Part shown: piece by piece, positions 50,925 through 60,513 of the stretch | Layout: every line of letters begins with the position of its first letter | Numbering within the stretch: position 1 is the stretch's first letter | Assembly: GCA_965232575.1 (NCBI GenBank) | Contig: CBDDPZ010000009.1 | Span: 1,240,001 to 1,304,000, forward strand | From: Bin5 sp965232575 | GTDB taxonomy: Bacteria; Chloroflexota; Anaerolineae; Caldilineales; Caldilineaceae | DNA: 64,000 nt | Reading direction: 5' to 3' | The notes under the pieces: generated by a model | Told to the model about the DNA's origin: nothing | Seen by the model: only the letters and a program-made list of their open reading frames with translations | The model's database searches: none | Program-made: the position numbers and the translations under genes

Positions 50925-51950
50925 ATGACAACGGAAAACGAAGCCAGAACTTATGACGCACTGCACATGGGGCGCTCTTCGATCGACCTTTACAGCAACG
51001 ACGTCGGCGCGCCTTTTGCGGAAATCAACAGCTTCGCGGCCTATGTCGGCGGTTCTCCGACTAACATCAGTGTAGGCGGGGCCCGCCTGGGCCTCAAGAC
51101 TGCGCTCGTGACCGGCCTGGGTGAGGATCCAGTAGGGGATTTCATCTCCGACTTTCTGGAGAAGGAGGGCGTCGATTTCAGTTTCAGCCCGCGCAAGCCG
51201 GGGCACCGGACCAGCGCGGTTGTGCTGGGCATTGAGCCGCCGGACCGATTTCCACTTGTCTATTACCGGGAAAACTGCGCCGACATTGAGTTGACGATTG
51301 ACGACGTTCTGGCTGCGCCCGTTGCCGATGCGAAGGTGTTTCAGTTCGCTGGCACGAACCTGAGCAAGGAGCCGAGCCGCAGCTCCACCATGTTTGGCGC
51401 GGAGTATTCTCAGCAGGTGGGGACTACTGTCATCTTCGACCTCGATTTCCGGCCGGACCAGTGGCATGACCCGCGGGCATTCGGCGTTGTCGCGCGCTCC
51501 GTACTCCCCAATGTTGACGTCGTAATCGGTACGGAAGATGAGATCAACGCGGCGGTGCTCAGCGATGCCAGCCAGATGTCGCTGACCCATTCGCAGGTGT
51601 CCGATGCGAAGGTGGAAGGAGACGTCAAGTCAGCTATCGATTGGCTGCTGCAACTGGGGCCGAAGACGGTGGTGGAAAAGGTGGGCGCGCTTGGTTCGCG
51701 GGTGCACCTGGCGGGAGGGGAAGTGCTTGAGGCGCCCGGTTTTCCGGTTGAGATTTACAATATCCTCGGGGCGGGCGATGCGTTCGGGGCCGGATTCATC
51801 TACGGGTTCGTCAACGACTGGGGCTGGCAGCGGTCGGCGCGGCTGGGCAATGCCTGCGGAGCGATGGTCGTGCTTGCGCACGGTTGCGCGAACTTCATGC
51901 CCACTTACGATGAGGTAATGGCGTTCGTTGAGGAACGGGGCGGGTTTTAG
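50925..51950 (+). CDS. iolC: 5-dehydro-2-deoxygluconokinase (PfkB family)
   Basis: 341 residues. PfkB fold: N-terminal MGRSSIDLYSNDVGAPFAEINSFAAYVGGSPTN (lid/substrate site with GG), FDLDFRPDQWHD, and the C-terminal NILGAGDAFGAGFIYGFVND with the catalytic Asp in GAGD. KDG kinase would be the other candidate, but the iolB-iolC-iolE order and the SSIDLYSNDVG motif fit iolC. Phosphorylates 5-dehydro-2-deoxygluconate with ATP. Begins 70 bases after iolB. Confidence 0.92.
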   Translation: MTTENEARTYDALHMGRSSIDLYSNDVGAPFAEINSFAAYVGGSPTNISVGGARLGLKTALVTGLGEDPVGDFISDFLEKEGVDFSFSPRKPGHRTSAVVLGIEPPDRFPLVYYRENCADIELTIDDVLAAPVADAKVFQFAGTNLSKEPSRSSTMFGAEYSQQVGTTVIFDLDFRPDQWHDPRAFGVVARSVLPNVDVVIGTEDEINAAVLSDASQMSLTHSQVSDAKVEGDVKSAIDWLLQLGPKTVVEKVGALGSRVHLAGGEVLEAPGFPVEIYNILGAGDAFGAGFIYGFVNDWGWQRSARLGNACGAMVVLAHGCANFMPTYDEVMAFVEERGGF

Positions 51951-52136
51951 CGGGTCATACTGTGTGGCGGTCGAAGGATGCCATGCAGTTTTTCCAAATA
52001 TTCGAAAGGTCTGCAAAAATCAGGCTCAAGGGCAAGTTTGCATTGCAGGCGCCGGACGACGGTATTAGCCGCTAACGGGCATATACGCTGACTGGCAACT
52101 AACTGTACTTCGACACCCCAATTCCAGGAATCCACT

Positions 52137-53036
52137 ATGCAAGTACGAATTGCGACTGCCCCTGTTTCCTGGGGCGTCCTGATGAAAGACACGCCGAATG
52201 TTCCTCCATACAGCCATGTCCTTGATGAGATTCAGGAAGCCGGCTATGTGGGGACGGAGTTGGGGCCTTATGGGTACCTGCCTTTCGATATTCCGAAGCT
52301 GCGCGACGACCTGGAGCGGCGCGGGCTGACGTTGACGTCGGCCTTTACGATCTTTAACTTCCTGGCCGGCAAGGCGGACGAAACGGTCTACCGTGAGGCG
52401 CTCGAAACCGCCCAGGTGCTCTCGGCGATGGGCTGTCAGTACATTGTACTGTCGGATGTACTCTTTGTGGTGGACAATCGCGCGGAGCGCGCCGGGCGGA
52501 TACGCAGGGAGGACTCGCTCGGCGATGCGGAGTGGGACCGGGCTGCCGAAAACGTCGACGCCTTTGCCAGAATTGTCTACGAAGAATTCGGCATGAAAAG
52601 CGCGGCTCACCCGCATGTCGGCGGCTACCTGGAGACCGATTTCGAAATTGACGCCCTCTTGGAGCGTACCGACCCCGATCTGGTCGGCCTCTGCTTTGAC
52701 ATGGCACACATCTCGTACGGAGGCGGCGACCCGGTCGCCGTGCTCGACAAGTGGCGAGATCGCACGTGGTATCTGCACATCAAGGAGTGCAATGGAGAAG
52801 TTCGCGATGAAGTGATCGGGCGCGGGGGCGATTACTATGATGGGGTCAGCTCAGGAGTTTTCCCTGAATTAGGTCAGGGGACAATTGACTGGCATAGAAT
52901 CAATCGTATACTGCACGAGGTAGGGTTCGATGGGTGGGGCACGGTTGAACAGGACATCCTGCCGGGAATGGGAATCGATGCATTGGAAAGCGCCAAGCGA
53001 AACCGCGCTTTTTTGAGAAATGAGCTAAGCTGGTAA
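52137..53036 (+). CDS. iolE: Myo-inosose-2 dehydratase (sugar phosphate isomerase/epimerase fold)
   Basis: 299 residues. TIM barrel of the AP-endonuclease 2 fold. Start IATAPVSWGVLM is characteristic of IolE; metal ligands come from GYVGTELGPYGYLP (Glu), GLCFDMAHISYGG (Asp, His), WYLHIKEC and GTVEQDILPG (Glu). Dehydrates scyllo-inosose to 3D-(3,5/4)-trihydroxycyclohexane-1,2-dione. 186 bases after iolC, more than elsewhere in the operon, so an internal promoter is possible though none is clear. IolH-like or other epimerases are the alternative, less likely with this start. Confidence 0.92.
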   Translation: MQVRIATAPVSWGVLMKDTPNVPPYSHVLDEIQEAGYVGTELGPYGYLPFDIPKLRDDLERRGLTLTSAFTIFNFLAGKADETVYREALETAQVLSAMGCQYIVLSDVLFVVDNRAERAGRIRREDSLGDAEWDRAAENVDAFARIVYEEFGMKSAAHPHVGGYLETDFEIDALLERTDPDLVGLCFDMAHISYGGGDPVAVLDKWRDRTWYLHIKECNGEVRDEVIGRGGDYYDGVSSGVFPELGQGTIDWHRINRILHEVGFDGWGTVEQDILPGMGIDALESAKRNRAFLRNELSW

Positions 53037-53119
53037 GAGACTCTTTCGTGGGATCGATGGATGCAGTTCGAGAGACCGAGCTGCACTCTGATCGTCACAC
53101 TTGACAGGAATTTCCAAGA

Positions 53120-53971
53120 ATGTCAACGAAACACAGTTCTTTGGATGGCAAGTTCGCCGTTGTGACGGGCAGCACTCAGGGGCTTGGTGAAGCTGCCGTC
53201 CGGTTGTTTGCCGAACGGGGCGCGGCGGGGATCATCGTGAGCGGCCGGAATGCCGAACGGGGAAATGCGGTGGCGGCCGACCTGCGGGCAGGGGGATGCC
53301 AGGCCCATTTCGTACAGGCAGACCTGGCAAACGTTGAAGCATGCCGCGCCATCGTCGCCGCGGCCGACGAACGGTTTGGCGCAGTTCACGTGCTCGTCAA
53401 TTGCGCCGCGCTCACTGTACGGGGAAATATCTGGGATACGACATCTGAACTCTTTGACAGAATCATCGCCGTCAATACAAGAGCGCCGCTTCTGCTCATG
53501 CAGGACGCTTGCAAGCTGATGCGGCGGGAAGGAAACGGTGGATCGATCGTCAATATCTCCAGTGTGGCCTCTTTCGGCAGCGAGCAGTTCTTGCTTCCTT
53601 ATACGGCCTCCAAAAGCGCGCTGAACGCAATGACTAAGAATGTCGCATTCGCGGTCATGCGTTACGGGATCCGCGCGAACGCGATAGCCGTGGGCTGGAT
53701 GGATTCGCCGGCGGAAGATTTCATACAACGCACGTTTCACTCCGACGGAGAGGACTGGCTGGAGAAGGCGGAAGCTGAGCAACCTTTTGGGCGCTTGCTC
53801 AAGACGGATGAAGTGGCGCGGGCGATCGCTTTTCTGGCGTCGGATGAGTCGGGAATGATGACGGGCAGTTTGATTGACTTTGATCAGTCGGTCCGCGGCG
53901 GCGGTCCGGTGTCGAAGCCGCCGCCGTTGGACGACCCCTACTGGAACGTTGGGGCAAAAAGTAACACGTAG
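53120..53971 (+). CDS. Short-chain dehydrogenase/reductase in the iol cluster
   Basis: 283 residues. Classical SDR: cofactor motif TGSTQGLGEA, NVEACR segment, LVNCAAL (NAG equivalent), catalytic Ser in VNISSVAS and Tyr/Lys in YTASKSALN. C-terminal GSLIDFDQSVRG motif. It probably oxidises or reduces an inositol- or sugar-derived alcohol. It sits between iolE and a Gfo/Idh gene and may supply an alternative inositol isomer dehydrogenase step. No specific family identity is clear. Confidence 0.88.
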   Translation: MSTKHSSLDGKFAVVTGSTQGLGEAAVRLFAERGAAGIIVSGRNAERGNAVAADLRAGGCQAHFVQADLANVEACRAIVAAADERFGAVHVLVNCAALTVRGNIWDTTSELFDRIIAVNTRAPLLLMQDACKLMRREGNGGSIVNISSVASFGSEQFLLPYTASKSALNAMTKNVAFAVMRYGIRANAIAVGWMDSPAEDFIQRTFHSDGEDWLEKAEAEQPFGRLLKTDEVARAIAFLASDESGMMTGSLIDFDQSVRGGGPVSKPPPLDDPYWNVGAKSNT

Positions 53972-54027
53972 TCAAGGGTATTTCGGTAGGTCCAGGCGGA
54001 CAATAAGCAGGGAAAGAGGGGTAGGGC

Positions 54028-55038
54028 GTGAGCCGAACGGTTAATGTCGGCATCATTGGAACAGGCGGCATGGGGGCCCGGCACGCCTCGAATCTGACCT
54101 ACATGGTCGCCGCGGCTGAAGTCACAGCGATCATGGATGTGGATTCGGCGCGCGCAGAGGAGATTGCGGCAAGGTGCGGGGGCGCGCGGATCTACGATGA
54201 CGCCGAGCGACTCATCGCGGCGCCTGAAGTCGAAGCAGTGGTGATTGCGGCGCCAAACCGTTTTCACGCCGAGTTGACGAGGGCATGCATTGCTGCCGGC
54301 AAGCCGGCGCTTTGCGAAAAGCCGCTGGCGACAGGGGGCGCCGAAGCCAGAGAAGTCATCGAAGCCGAGGCGGCAGGGGACAGACGACTCGTACAGGTCG
54401 GCCTGATGCGGCAGTTTGACCCAGCCCATGTTGCCGTCAAACGGGTGAGCGACAGCGGGGCGCAGGGGAATGCGCTTGTGTTCCGCAGCGTCCACATCAA
54501 TCCGTCCAGCGATGGAGCGCCATCCCTTGGCGACGTCATAACGGGCTCCCTCATCCATGACATTCATTCGGCGCGCTGGATGATGGGGGATGAGATCGTT
54601 CGCGTCCATACTTCCTACATACCATTTTTGTCCGGCCGTCCAGACAGCGCGCGCTATGTCATGGTCCAATTGCAGTTTGCCAGCGGCGCATTGGGTGGGC
54701 TTGAATGCAATGCGGATGCCGGTTACGGCTACGAAATCGAGGTCAGTATCACCGGGGAATCAGGTGTGGTCCATTCGAGTCCACTGCAAAGCCCGGTAGT
54801 GCGTCACAGCAATGCAAGCGGCCAGTGGGTAGAGGAGGATTGGCTGCAGCGATTCAGCGATGCCTATATCTTTGAGGTCCAGGCGTGGGTACAGTCGGTA
54901 TTGGACGGCAAAGCCACTGGGCCAAACGCGTGGGATGGATATGTTTCGATACTCGTGGCCGATGCTTGCATTGAATCTGGTCTGCGAAACCAGCCGAAAG
55001 CCGTCAAACTGCCGGAGAGACCGGCTATCTACGGGTAG
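54028..55038 (+). CDS. Gfo/Idh/MocA oxidoreductase, inositol 2-dehydrogenase-like (first of four in cluster)
   Basis: 336 residues from a GTG at 54028. NAD-binding GTGGMGARHASNL, then ALCEKPLATGG with the catalytic EKP Lys, and the active-site segment GSLIHDIHSARWMMGDE (Asp/His) that is typical of myo-inositol 2-dehydrogenase relatives. Likely oxidises an inositol isomer or a sugar. Located between the SDR and iolD. IolG or IolX/IolW-type function cannot be separated by sequence alone. Confidence 0.88.
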   Translation: MSRTVNVGIIGTGGMGARHASNLTYMVAAAEVTAIMDVDSARAEEIAARCGGARIYDDAERLIAAPEVEAVVIAAPNRFHAELTRACIAAGKPALCEKPLATGGAEAREVIEAEAAGDRRLVQVGLMRQFDPAHVAVKRVSDSGAQGNALVFRSVHINPSSDGAPSLGDVITGSLIHDIHSARWMMGDEIVRVHTSYIPFLSGRPDSARYVMVQLQFASGALGGLECNADAGYGYEIEVSITGESGVVHSSPLQSPVVRHSNASGQWVEEDWLQRFSDAYIFEVQAWVQSVLDGKATGPNAWDGYVSILVADACIESGLRNQPKAVKLPERPAIYG

Positions 55039-55112
55039 GTAGACCGGTCTGCTTTGGGCTTGGGACGCATCCGCTCTAAGAATTCGGATACAGCAGAAAA
55101 ATTGAGGAAAAA

Positions 55113-57026
55113 ATGGACACTGAACGATTGACCATGGCGCAGGCTATCGTACGGTTTTTGAAGAACCAATACAGTAAACGGGATGGCGTGGAACAGCCCT
55201 TCTTTGGCGGTTGCTTTGGTATTTTTGGCCACGGCAATGTAGCCGGTATCGGACAGGCCCTGCAGCAGTATCCGGACTTTCGCTATTATCAGACGCGAAA
55301 CGAGCAGGCGATGGTGCATACGGCGGCTGCATACGCCAAGCACACGAACCGGATGCGCACACTGGTCTGCACAAGCTCGATCGGCCCCGGCGCAAGCAAT
55401 ATGGTCACAGGCGCTGCAACGGCGACGATCAACCGGCTGCCTGTACTGCTCCTGCCGGGGGATATATTTGCCCGCCGCAATGTGGCGCCGGTTCTGCAGC
55501 AGTTGGAGTCGGAACACAGTCAGGACATTTCGGTCAATGACTGCTTTAAACCGGTCAGCAGGTATTGGGACCGGATCAACCGGCCGGATCAATTGATCAC
55601 TTCGTTGATCGAGTCGATGCGGGTGTTGACGAGCCCGGCAGACACAGGTGCGGTAACACTCTCAATTCCACAGGATGTGCAGACCGAAGCATATGACTAC
55701 CCTGCGGCGCTGTTCGAGAAGCGTATCTGGTCCGTCCCGCGCAACCGGCCGGACTTAGCCGCGCTGCAGCGGGCGGCGGCGGCGATCCGCGCGGCGAAGA
55801 AGCCGCTGATAATCGCGGGCGGCGGCGTACTTTACAGCGAGGCGACGACCGCGCTGAGAGAGTTTGTCGACCGTTTCGGCATTCCCGTGGCAGAGACGAT
55901 GGCCGGCAAGGGCAGTCTGCCCTACGACCACCCGTTGCAGTTGGGAGCGGCGGGCGCGACCGGCACCTTTGCGGCGGAACAGGTAGCGGACGAAGCCGAC
56001 GTCGTGATCGGCATCGGCACGCGCTATAGCGATTTCACCACCTCCAGCAAGACCGCGTTCAAGCACCCGGACGTGCAGTTCGTGAACATCAATGTAGCCG
56101 AGTTTGACGCGTACAAGCATTGCGCGGTACCGCTGGTTGGCGACGCGCGGGTCACGTTGGAGGAGCTGAGCGAACTGCTGGCCGGCTACCGCAACGACGA
56201 CAAAAGTGTTGCGCAGGCGCAGAGGCTGCATGACGAATGGGAAGCGGAGGTGCAGCGCAACTATGACTTGCACGAAGCCGAAAGCGGACTGCCCTACCAA
56301 GGTGCGCTGATCGGCGCGGTGAATGACCACGGCGACCCGGACGCGGTGATGGTGTGTGCGGCCGGCAGCCTGCCAGGAGACATGCACAAGCTGTGGCGGG
56401 CACGGCATGCCAAGCAGTACCATCTTGAGTACGGCTACTCCTGCATGGGTTATGAAATCGCGGGCGGGCTGGGCATCAAGATGGCAGAGCCGGAGCGCGA
56501 GGTCTACGTCATGGTCGGGGACGGCAGCTACCTGATGATGAACTCGGACCTGATCACTTCGATCCAGGAGGGGTACAAACTTACCGTCATTCTTATGGAC
56601 AATACCGGATTCCGCTCGATCGGGTCTCTCAGCCGCTCGTTGGGTCAGGACGGATTTGGCACGCGCTACATCTATCCCGATCAGGTCGAAGCGACCCATC
56701 GCAACGGCGAGTCCTTTAACGGCCTGCCCACTGACGAGTCCGGATATGATGTCAACCCGCTGCCGGTAGACCTGGCGACGAACGCCGAAAGCCTGGGCTG
56801 TCACGTCATCCGCTGCCAGAGCGTGGGCGACGTCGTTCAGGCGTTGCAAGACGCAAAATCGGTCGACAGAACCACAGTCATTTACGTGCCGGACGATCGC
56901 TATCTGGGCGTTCACGGCTACAGTTGGTGGGATGTGCCGGTGGCCGAGGTGAGTGAGCTGGACTCGGTCAACGCGGCGCGGGAAGAGTGGGAAGAGATGC
57001 GCTCGCAGGAGCGGTATTATATTTGA
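55113..57026 (+). CDS. iolD: 3D-(3,5/4)-trihydroxycyclohexane-1,2-dione acylhydrolase
   Basis: 637 residues, thiamine diphosphate-dependent. N-terminal pyrimidine-binding part (MAQAIVRFLKNQYSKRDG; TRNEQAMVHTAAAYAK with the ThDP Glu; CTSSIGPGASNMVTGA), central AGGGVLYSE segment, and C-terminal ThDP/Mg-binding GDGSYLMMNSDLITSIQEG with the downstream Asn in LMDNTGFRS. Opens the inositol-derived ring to 5-deoxyglucuronate. Full length relative to Bacillus IolD. 75 bases after the Gfo/Idh gene. Confidence 0.96.
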   Translation: MDTERLTMAQAIVRFLKNQYSKRDGVEQPFFGGCFGIFGHGNVAGIGQALQQYPDFRYYQTRNEQAMVHTAAAYAKHTNRMRTLVCTSSIGPGASNMVTGAATATINRLPVLLLPGDIFARRNVAPVLQQLESEHSQDISVNDCFKPVSRYWDRINRPDQLITSLIESMRVLTSPADTGAVTLSIPQDVQTEAYDYPAALFEKRIWSVPRNRPDLAALQRAAAAIRAAKKPLIIAGGGVLYSEATTALREFVDRFGIPVAETMAGKGSLPYDHPLQLGAAGATGTFAAEQVADEADVVIGIGTRYSDFTTSSKTAFKHPDVQFVNINVAEFDAYKHCAVPLVGDARVTLEELSELLAGYRNDDKSVAQAQRLHDEWEAEVQRNYDLHEAESGLPYQGALIGAVNDHGDPDAVMVCAAGSLPGDMHKLWRARHAKQYHLEYGYSCMGYEIAGGLGIKMAEPEREVYVMVGDGSYLMMNSDLITSIQEGYKLTVILMDNTGFRSIGSLSRSLGQDGFGTRYIYPDQVEATHRNGESFNGLPTDESGYDVNPLPVDLATNAESLGCHVIRCQSVGDVVQALQDAKSVDRTTVIYVPDDRYLGVHGYSWWDVPVAEVSELDSVNAAREEWEEMRSQERYYI

Positions 57027-57186
57027 AGCTGACTCTTGAACGCTGGAGGGGAAGTGTCGAATCTTGACGTTTGGCTTGTCCCCAAGGTGAAGAGCGGGGC
57101 GACTTTACGCCTGTTGTCTTGAGGTCTGCACAGAAGGTGGGGCGGTCCAGTCGGCATGCCCATCTATTTTTGGGAGGATTAGTTCA

Positions 57187-57633
57187 GTGACTGCAATGCT
57201 TCCATCGGAAACAACCTTCTCGGAGAAGTACGAGCAGGAACGTGGGAAACCCTTGCCAAGTTCCAACCACTATTACGTTCAGTTGCAGTTCGCCCTTCAT
57301 GAAGCCTGCGGGGACAGGTTTTTCGTTGGAGGAGAACTATCCCTTGCTACAGAGCCGTCGGCGACGCCCGACCTCTTTATCTGCAACTTTCGCCATCCAG
57401 ACTGGCTGCACGATGAAGTGCGAGCATCGGACCCACCGATCACAGTCGTCGAGATACTGTCTCCTTCTCAGAGCGTCAATGAAATAATCCCTAACATAGA
57501 GACCTACTTCCGATTCGGGATCAAGTCGGTCTGGTTGGTGCAACCGCCCTTGAAGCAGGTAGCCGTATTTACACCTGATTTGGATCCGCACGTGTTTGTA
57601 GAGGGCGACGTTGGACGTCAGAGTGGCGCTTGA
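57187..57633 (+). CDS. Uma2-family (DUF820) endonuclease-like protein, short
   Basis: 148 residues from a GTG at 57187 (ATG at 57196 also possible), with GGGAGG upstream. PD-(D/E)xK-like core: ATPDLFICNF (Asp), ITVVEILSPSQ (Glu and, unusually, no Lys), YFRFGIKSVWLVQP, VFTPDLDPHVFVEGD. Uma2 proteins usually run to about 185-200 residues with a C-terminal GxxLPGFxLPVxxLF strand that is absent here. It sits between iolD and iolA, out of context, and is probably an insertion of an accessory gene; the C-terminal end looks lost. Confidence 0.75.
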   Translation: MTAMLPSETTFSEKYEQERGKPLPSSNHYYVQLQFALHEACGDRFFVGGELSLATEPSATPDLFICNFRHPDWLHDEVRASDPPITVVEILSPSQSVNEIIPNIETYFRFGIKSVWLVQPPLKQVAVFTPDLDPHVFVEGDVGRQSGA

Positions 57634-57663
57634 CAAGATATTCTCCTAAAAGAGGAAAGAAAT

Positions 57664-59151
57664 ATGACACAGAAACTGGAGCTACTTAACTTCGTCAACG
57701 GCCTGTGGCAACGCAGCGGGGCGGCCGACGCGCTCGATGTGCATAACCCTGCCACGGGCGCTACGATTGCAACGGTCGGCCTGTCGCCTTCTGCGGAGGT
57801 GGATGCGGCGACTCACGCCGGGCTGAAAGCCTACGCCGAGTGGCGAGAGACGCCGGTTGTCGATCGTGTCCAGCCGCTGTTCCGGCTGAAGATGCTGCTA
57901 GAGAAACATTTGGAGGAGATCGGGCGCGTCATCACCGAAGAGTGCGGCAAGACGTTTGCCGAGAGCGTGGGTGAGATGCGGCGGGGAATTGAGAACGTGG
58001 AGGTCGCCTGCGGCACGCCCTCGCTGATTCAGGGGTGGAACAACGAGGACATTGCCAGAGGCATCGACGAGCACATGCTGCGCCAGCCGTTAGGCGTCGT
58101 GGCCGCGATCACGCCGTTCAACTTTCCCGGCATGATCCCCCTCTGGTTTCTCCCCTACGCAGTGGCGACCGGCAACTGCTTCATTCTCAAGCCCAGTGAA
58201 AAGGTGCCGATGACGACGCAGAAACTGTTTGCGTTGATCGAAGAGGCCGGCTTTCCGCCAGGCGTGGTGCAGCTTGTAAACGGCGGTGCGGACACGGTCA
58301 ACGCCATTCTCGATCACCCGGACATTCGCGCGATCAGTTTTGTCGGGTCAACCGCGGTGGCGAAATATGTCTACAGCCGCGCCACGGCCAACGGCAAGCG
58401 GGCCCAATGCCAGGGCGGCGCGAAGAATCCGGTGGTCATTATGCCGGACGCAGATATTGGGTCAACGACCCAGATCATGGGCGATTCGGCGTTCGGCTGC
58501 GCAGGCCAGCGCTGCCTTGCGGTCTCGGTGGCGGTGACCGTGGGCGAGGCGAAAGACCCATTCACGGAAAGCATTGCAGACTTGGCCGCAAGCCGCAAAG
58601 TTGGCTATGGCATGGACGATGCGAGCGAGATGGGACCGGTCATCACGCGCGAGAGCAAGCAACGGATTGAGGGGTTGATCGAGGCGGGATCGCAACAGGG
58701 TGCGCGAGTGCTGGTGGATGGCCGCCAGAAGAGTGTTGCCGGATACGAAGACGGTTACTGGGTCTTCCCTACAGTCCTGGACGCGGTCGCGCCGGCCAGT
58801 GAAATTGCCCGTACCGAAATTTTCGGACCGGTCCTCAGCCTTATGCACGCCGATACGATCGAAGACGCCATCGCGCTGATCAACGATCGCAGCGTGAGCG
58901 CATACGGAAATATGGCCTGTCTATTCACAAGCAGCGGCGCGGTGGCGCGCCAATTCCGCCACGATGTTGACGCCGGCAACATTGGCATCAACATCGGTGT
59001 GGCTGCGCCGATGGCCTTTTTCCCGTTCAGCGGCTGGAACGAAAGTTTCTTCGGCGACCTTCATGCTCAGAGCCGGCACGGGATAGAATTCTACACACAG
59101 ACCAAAGTTGTGGTGGAACGATGGCCGCAAGAGTGGAGCCGGAAGTTCTAA
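57664..59151 (+). CDS. iolA/mmsA: Methylmalonate/malonate-semialdehyde dehydrogenase (CoA-acylating)
   Basis: 495 residues. Aldehyde dehydrogenase superfamily: ITPFNFPGMIPLWFLPYAVATGNCFILKPSE, FVGSTAVAKYVYSRATANGKRAQCQGGAKN (typical of MmsA), catalytic Cys in GCAGQRCLAVS, EIFGPVLSLM and PFSGWNESFFGDLHAQSRHGIEFYTQTK. Last step of the inositol route, turning malonate semialdehyde into acetyl-CoA and CO2; the family also handles methylmalonate semialdehyde from valine. AAAGAGGAAAGA precedes the ATG. The gene follows Uma2 by 30 bases. Confidence 0.95.
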   Translation: MTQKLELLNFVNGLWQRSGAADALDVHNPATGATIATVGLSPSAEVDAATHAGLKAYAEWRETPVVDRVQPLFRLKMLLEKHLEEIGRVITEECGKTFAESVGEMRRGIENVEVACGTPSLIQGWNNEDIARGIDEHMLRQPLGVVAAITPFNFPGMIPLWFLPYAVATGNCFILKPSEKVPMTTQKLFALIEEAGFPPGVVQLVNGGADTVNAILDHPDIRAISFVGSTAVAKYVYSRATANGKRAQCQGGAKNPVVIMPDADIGSTTQIMGDSAFGCAGQRCLAVSVAVTVGEAKDPFTESIADLAASRKVGYGMDDASEMGPVITRESKQRIEGLIEAGSQQGARVLVDGRQKSVAGYEDGYWVFPTVLDAVAPASEIARTEIFGPVLSLMHADTIEDAIALINDRSVSAYGNMACLFTSSGAVARQFRHDVDAGNIGINIGVAAPMAFFPFSGWNESFFGDLHAQSRHGIEFYTQTKVVVERWPQEWSRKF

Positions 59152-59277
59152 GCGGTAGCGGCCTGCACAGTTTGAAATCACGACGGCCCCACCGACTACA
59201 ATGTCTTGTGGACGCGCTAAGCGGCGGGCCGTTTTGGCTTGTCAGCATAGGCGCGACCGGAGGCAAGCGAGGTAGGC

Positions 59278-60465
59278 ATGGCCCAAGAGATTGGCATAGG
59301 CGTTATTGGAATGGGCTGGATGGGTACGGCCCACAGCCGGTCTTACAGACTGGTAAACGACCGTTTTCACGACAGTGATGTGCGGGCGCGTCTGGTGATC
59401 TGTGCCGACGATGTGGCGCGCAGGGCCGAGGAGGCGAGAAACACTCTGGGGTTTGCCGAGTCAACGACCGACTGGCATGAGGTCGTCGCCCACCCTGACG
59501 TAAGTGTCGTCAACATCGCCGCGCCCAACTTCCTGCACAAGGAGATGGTGGAGGCGGTAACCTCAGCCGGGAAACATGTCTTTTGCGAGAAGCCGGTCGG
59601 CCGCAGCCCGCAGGAGACAGCTGCCATTGAGCAGATGGCGCGGGTGGCGGGGGTTATGAGTTTTGTCGGCTTCAACTACCGCTGGGCGCCGATGGTTCAG
59701 CATTGCCGAGACCTAATCAATGCTGGCAAGTTGGGCTGCCTGACCCATTACAGGGGCCGATTCTTCGCCATGTACGGCAGCAATCCGTACGGCATGTTGA
59801 CATGGCGTTTCAAGAGAGAGCAGGCCGGCCTAGGTGTACTGGGCGATATCATGTCTCATGCCGTCGATATGGCACATATGCTCGTCGGACCAATCCGACG
59901 CCTGGTCAGCAGCCGGCACGTTTTCATCAGAGAGCGTCCTCTGCCAGTGCCCGGACAAGGCACACACTTTTCAGTTGGCAAGGAAGGCGACCCGACCGGT
60001 GAGGTGGAAAACGAAGACTATGTTGGTGCGTTGGTCGAGTTTGAAAACGGTGTGCAGGGCAGCTTTGAGGCCTGCCGGGCGATCTTCGGGCCGAAATGCG
60101 AAATGTCTTTCGAAGTCAACGGCACTGCCGGGGCGGCCAGCTGGAACTTTGAGCGCATGAACGAGTTGGAGCTATATCTGCCTGGCACGGATGGATTGCA
60201 CGACGGTTATACAACGTTGCTGGGGGGACCTGCCTACCCTAACCATGGCCGGTTCAATCCGGGCGACGGCATAGGGTTGGGATATGAGGACCTGAAGGTT
60301 CTCGAAGCGCACAATTTTCTCATGTCGATTGCCGAAGGTGTGCAGCGGTCCCCAAGCTTTACCGATGCGCTGCGCTTGGCGGAAGTGCAGGAGGCGATGA
60401 CGCGCTCCTGGGAGAGCGGCGCATGGGAGATGGTGCAGCGACTTTCCGACGCGGGCATAGGGTAG
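59278..60465 (+). CDS. Gfo/Idh/MocA oxidoreductase (second in cluster)
   Basis: 395 residues. N-terminal GMGWMGTAHSRSY and HVFCEKPVGRSPQE; a FNYRWAPMVQHCRDLI helix, and GVLGDIMSHAVDMAHML with the active-site Asp and His. Residues 225-350 include a longer loop than in inositol dehydrogenases, giving 395 rather than about 340 residues; this suggests a different substrate such as a 3-keto-sugar or an inosose-related compound. Starts 127 bases after iolA. Confidence 0.88.
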   Translation: MAQEIGIGVIGMGWMGTAHSRSYRLVNDRFHDSDVRARLVICADDVARRAEEARNTLGFAESTTDWHEVVAHPDVSVVNIAAPNFLHKEMVEAVTSAGKHVFCEKPVGRSPQETAAIEQMARVAGVMSFVGFNYRWAPMVQHCRDLINAGKLGCLTHYRGRFFAMYGSNPYGMLTWRFKREQAGLGVLGDIMSHAVDMAHMLVGPIRRLVSSRHVFIRERPLPVPGQGTHFSVGKEGDPTGEVENEDYVGALVEFENGVQGSFEACRAIFGPKCEMSFEVNGTAGAASWNFERMNELELYLPGTDGLHDGYTTLLGGPAYPNHGRFNPGDGIGLGYEDLKVLEAHNFLMSIAEGVQRSPSFTDALRLAEVQEAMTRSWESGAWEMVQRLSDAGIG

Positions 60466-60513
60466 GCCCCATTCGATACAGACCCCTGCAAACTGATTTG
60501 GGAGAGATTTGAA

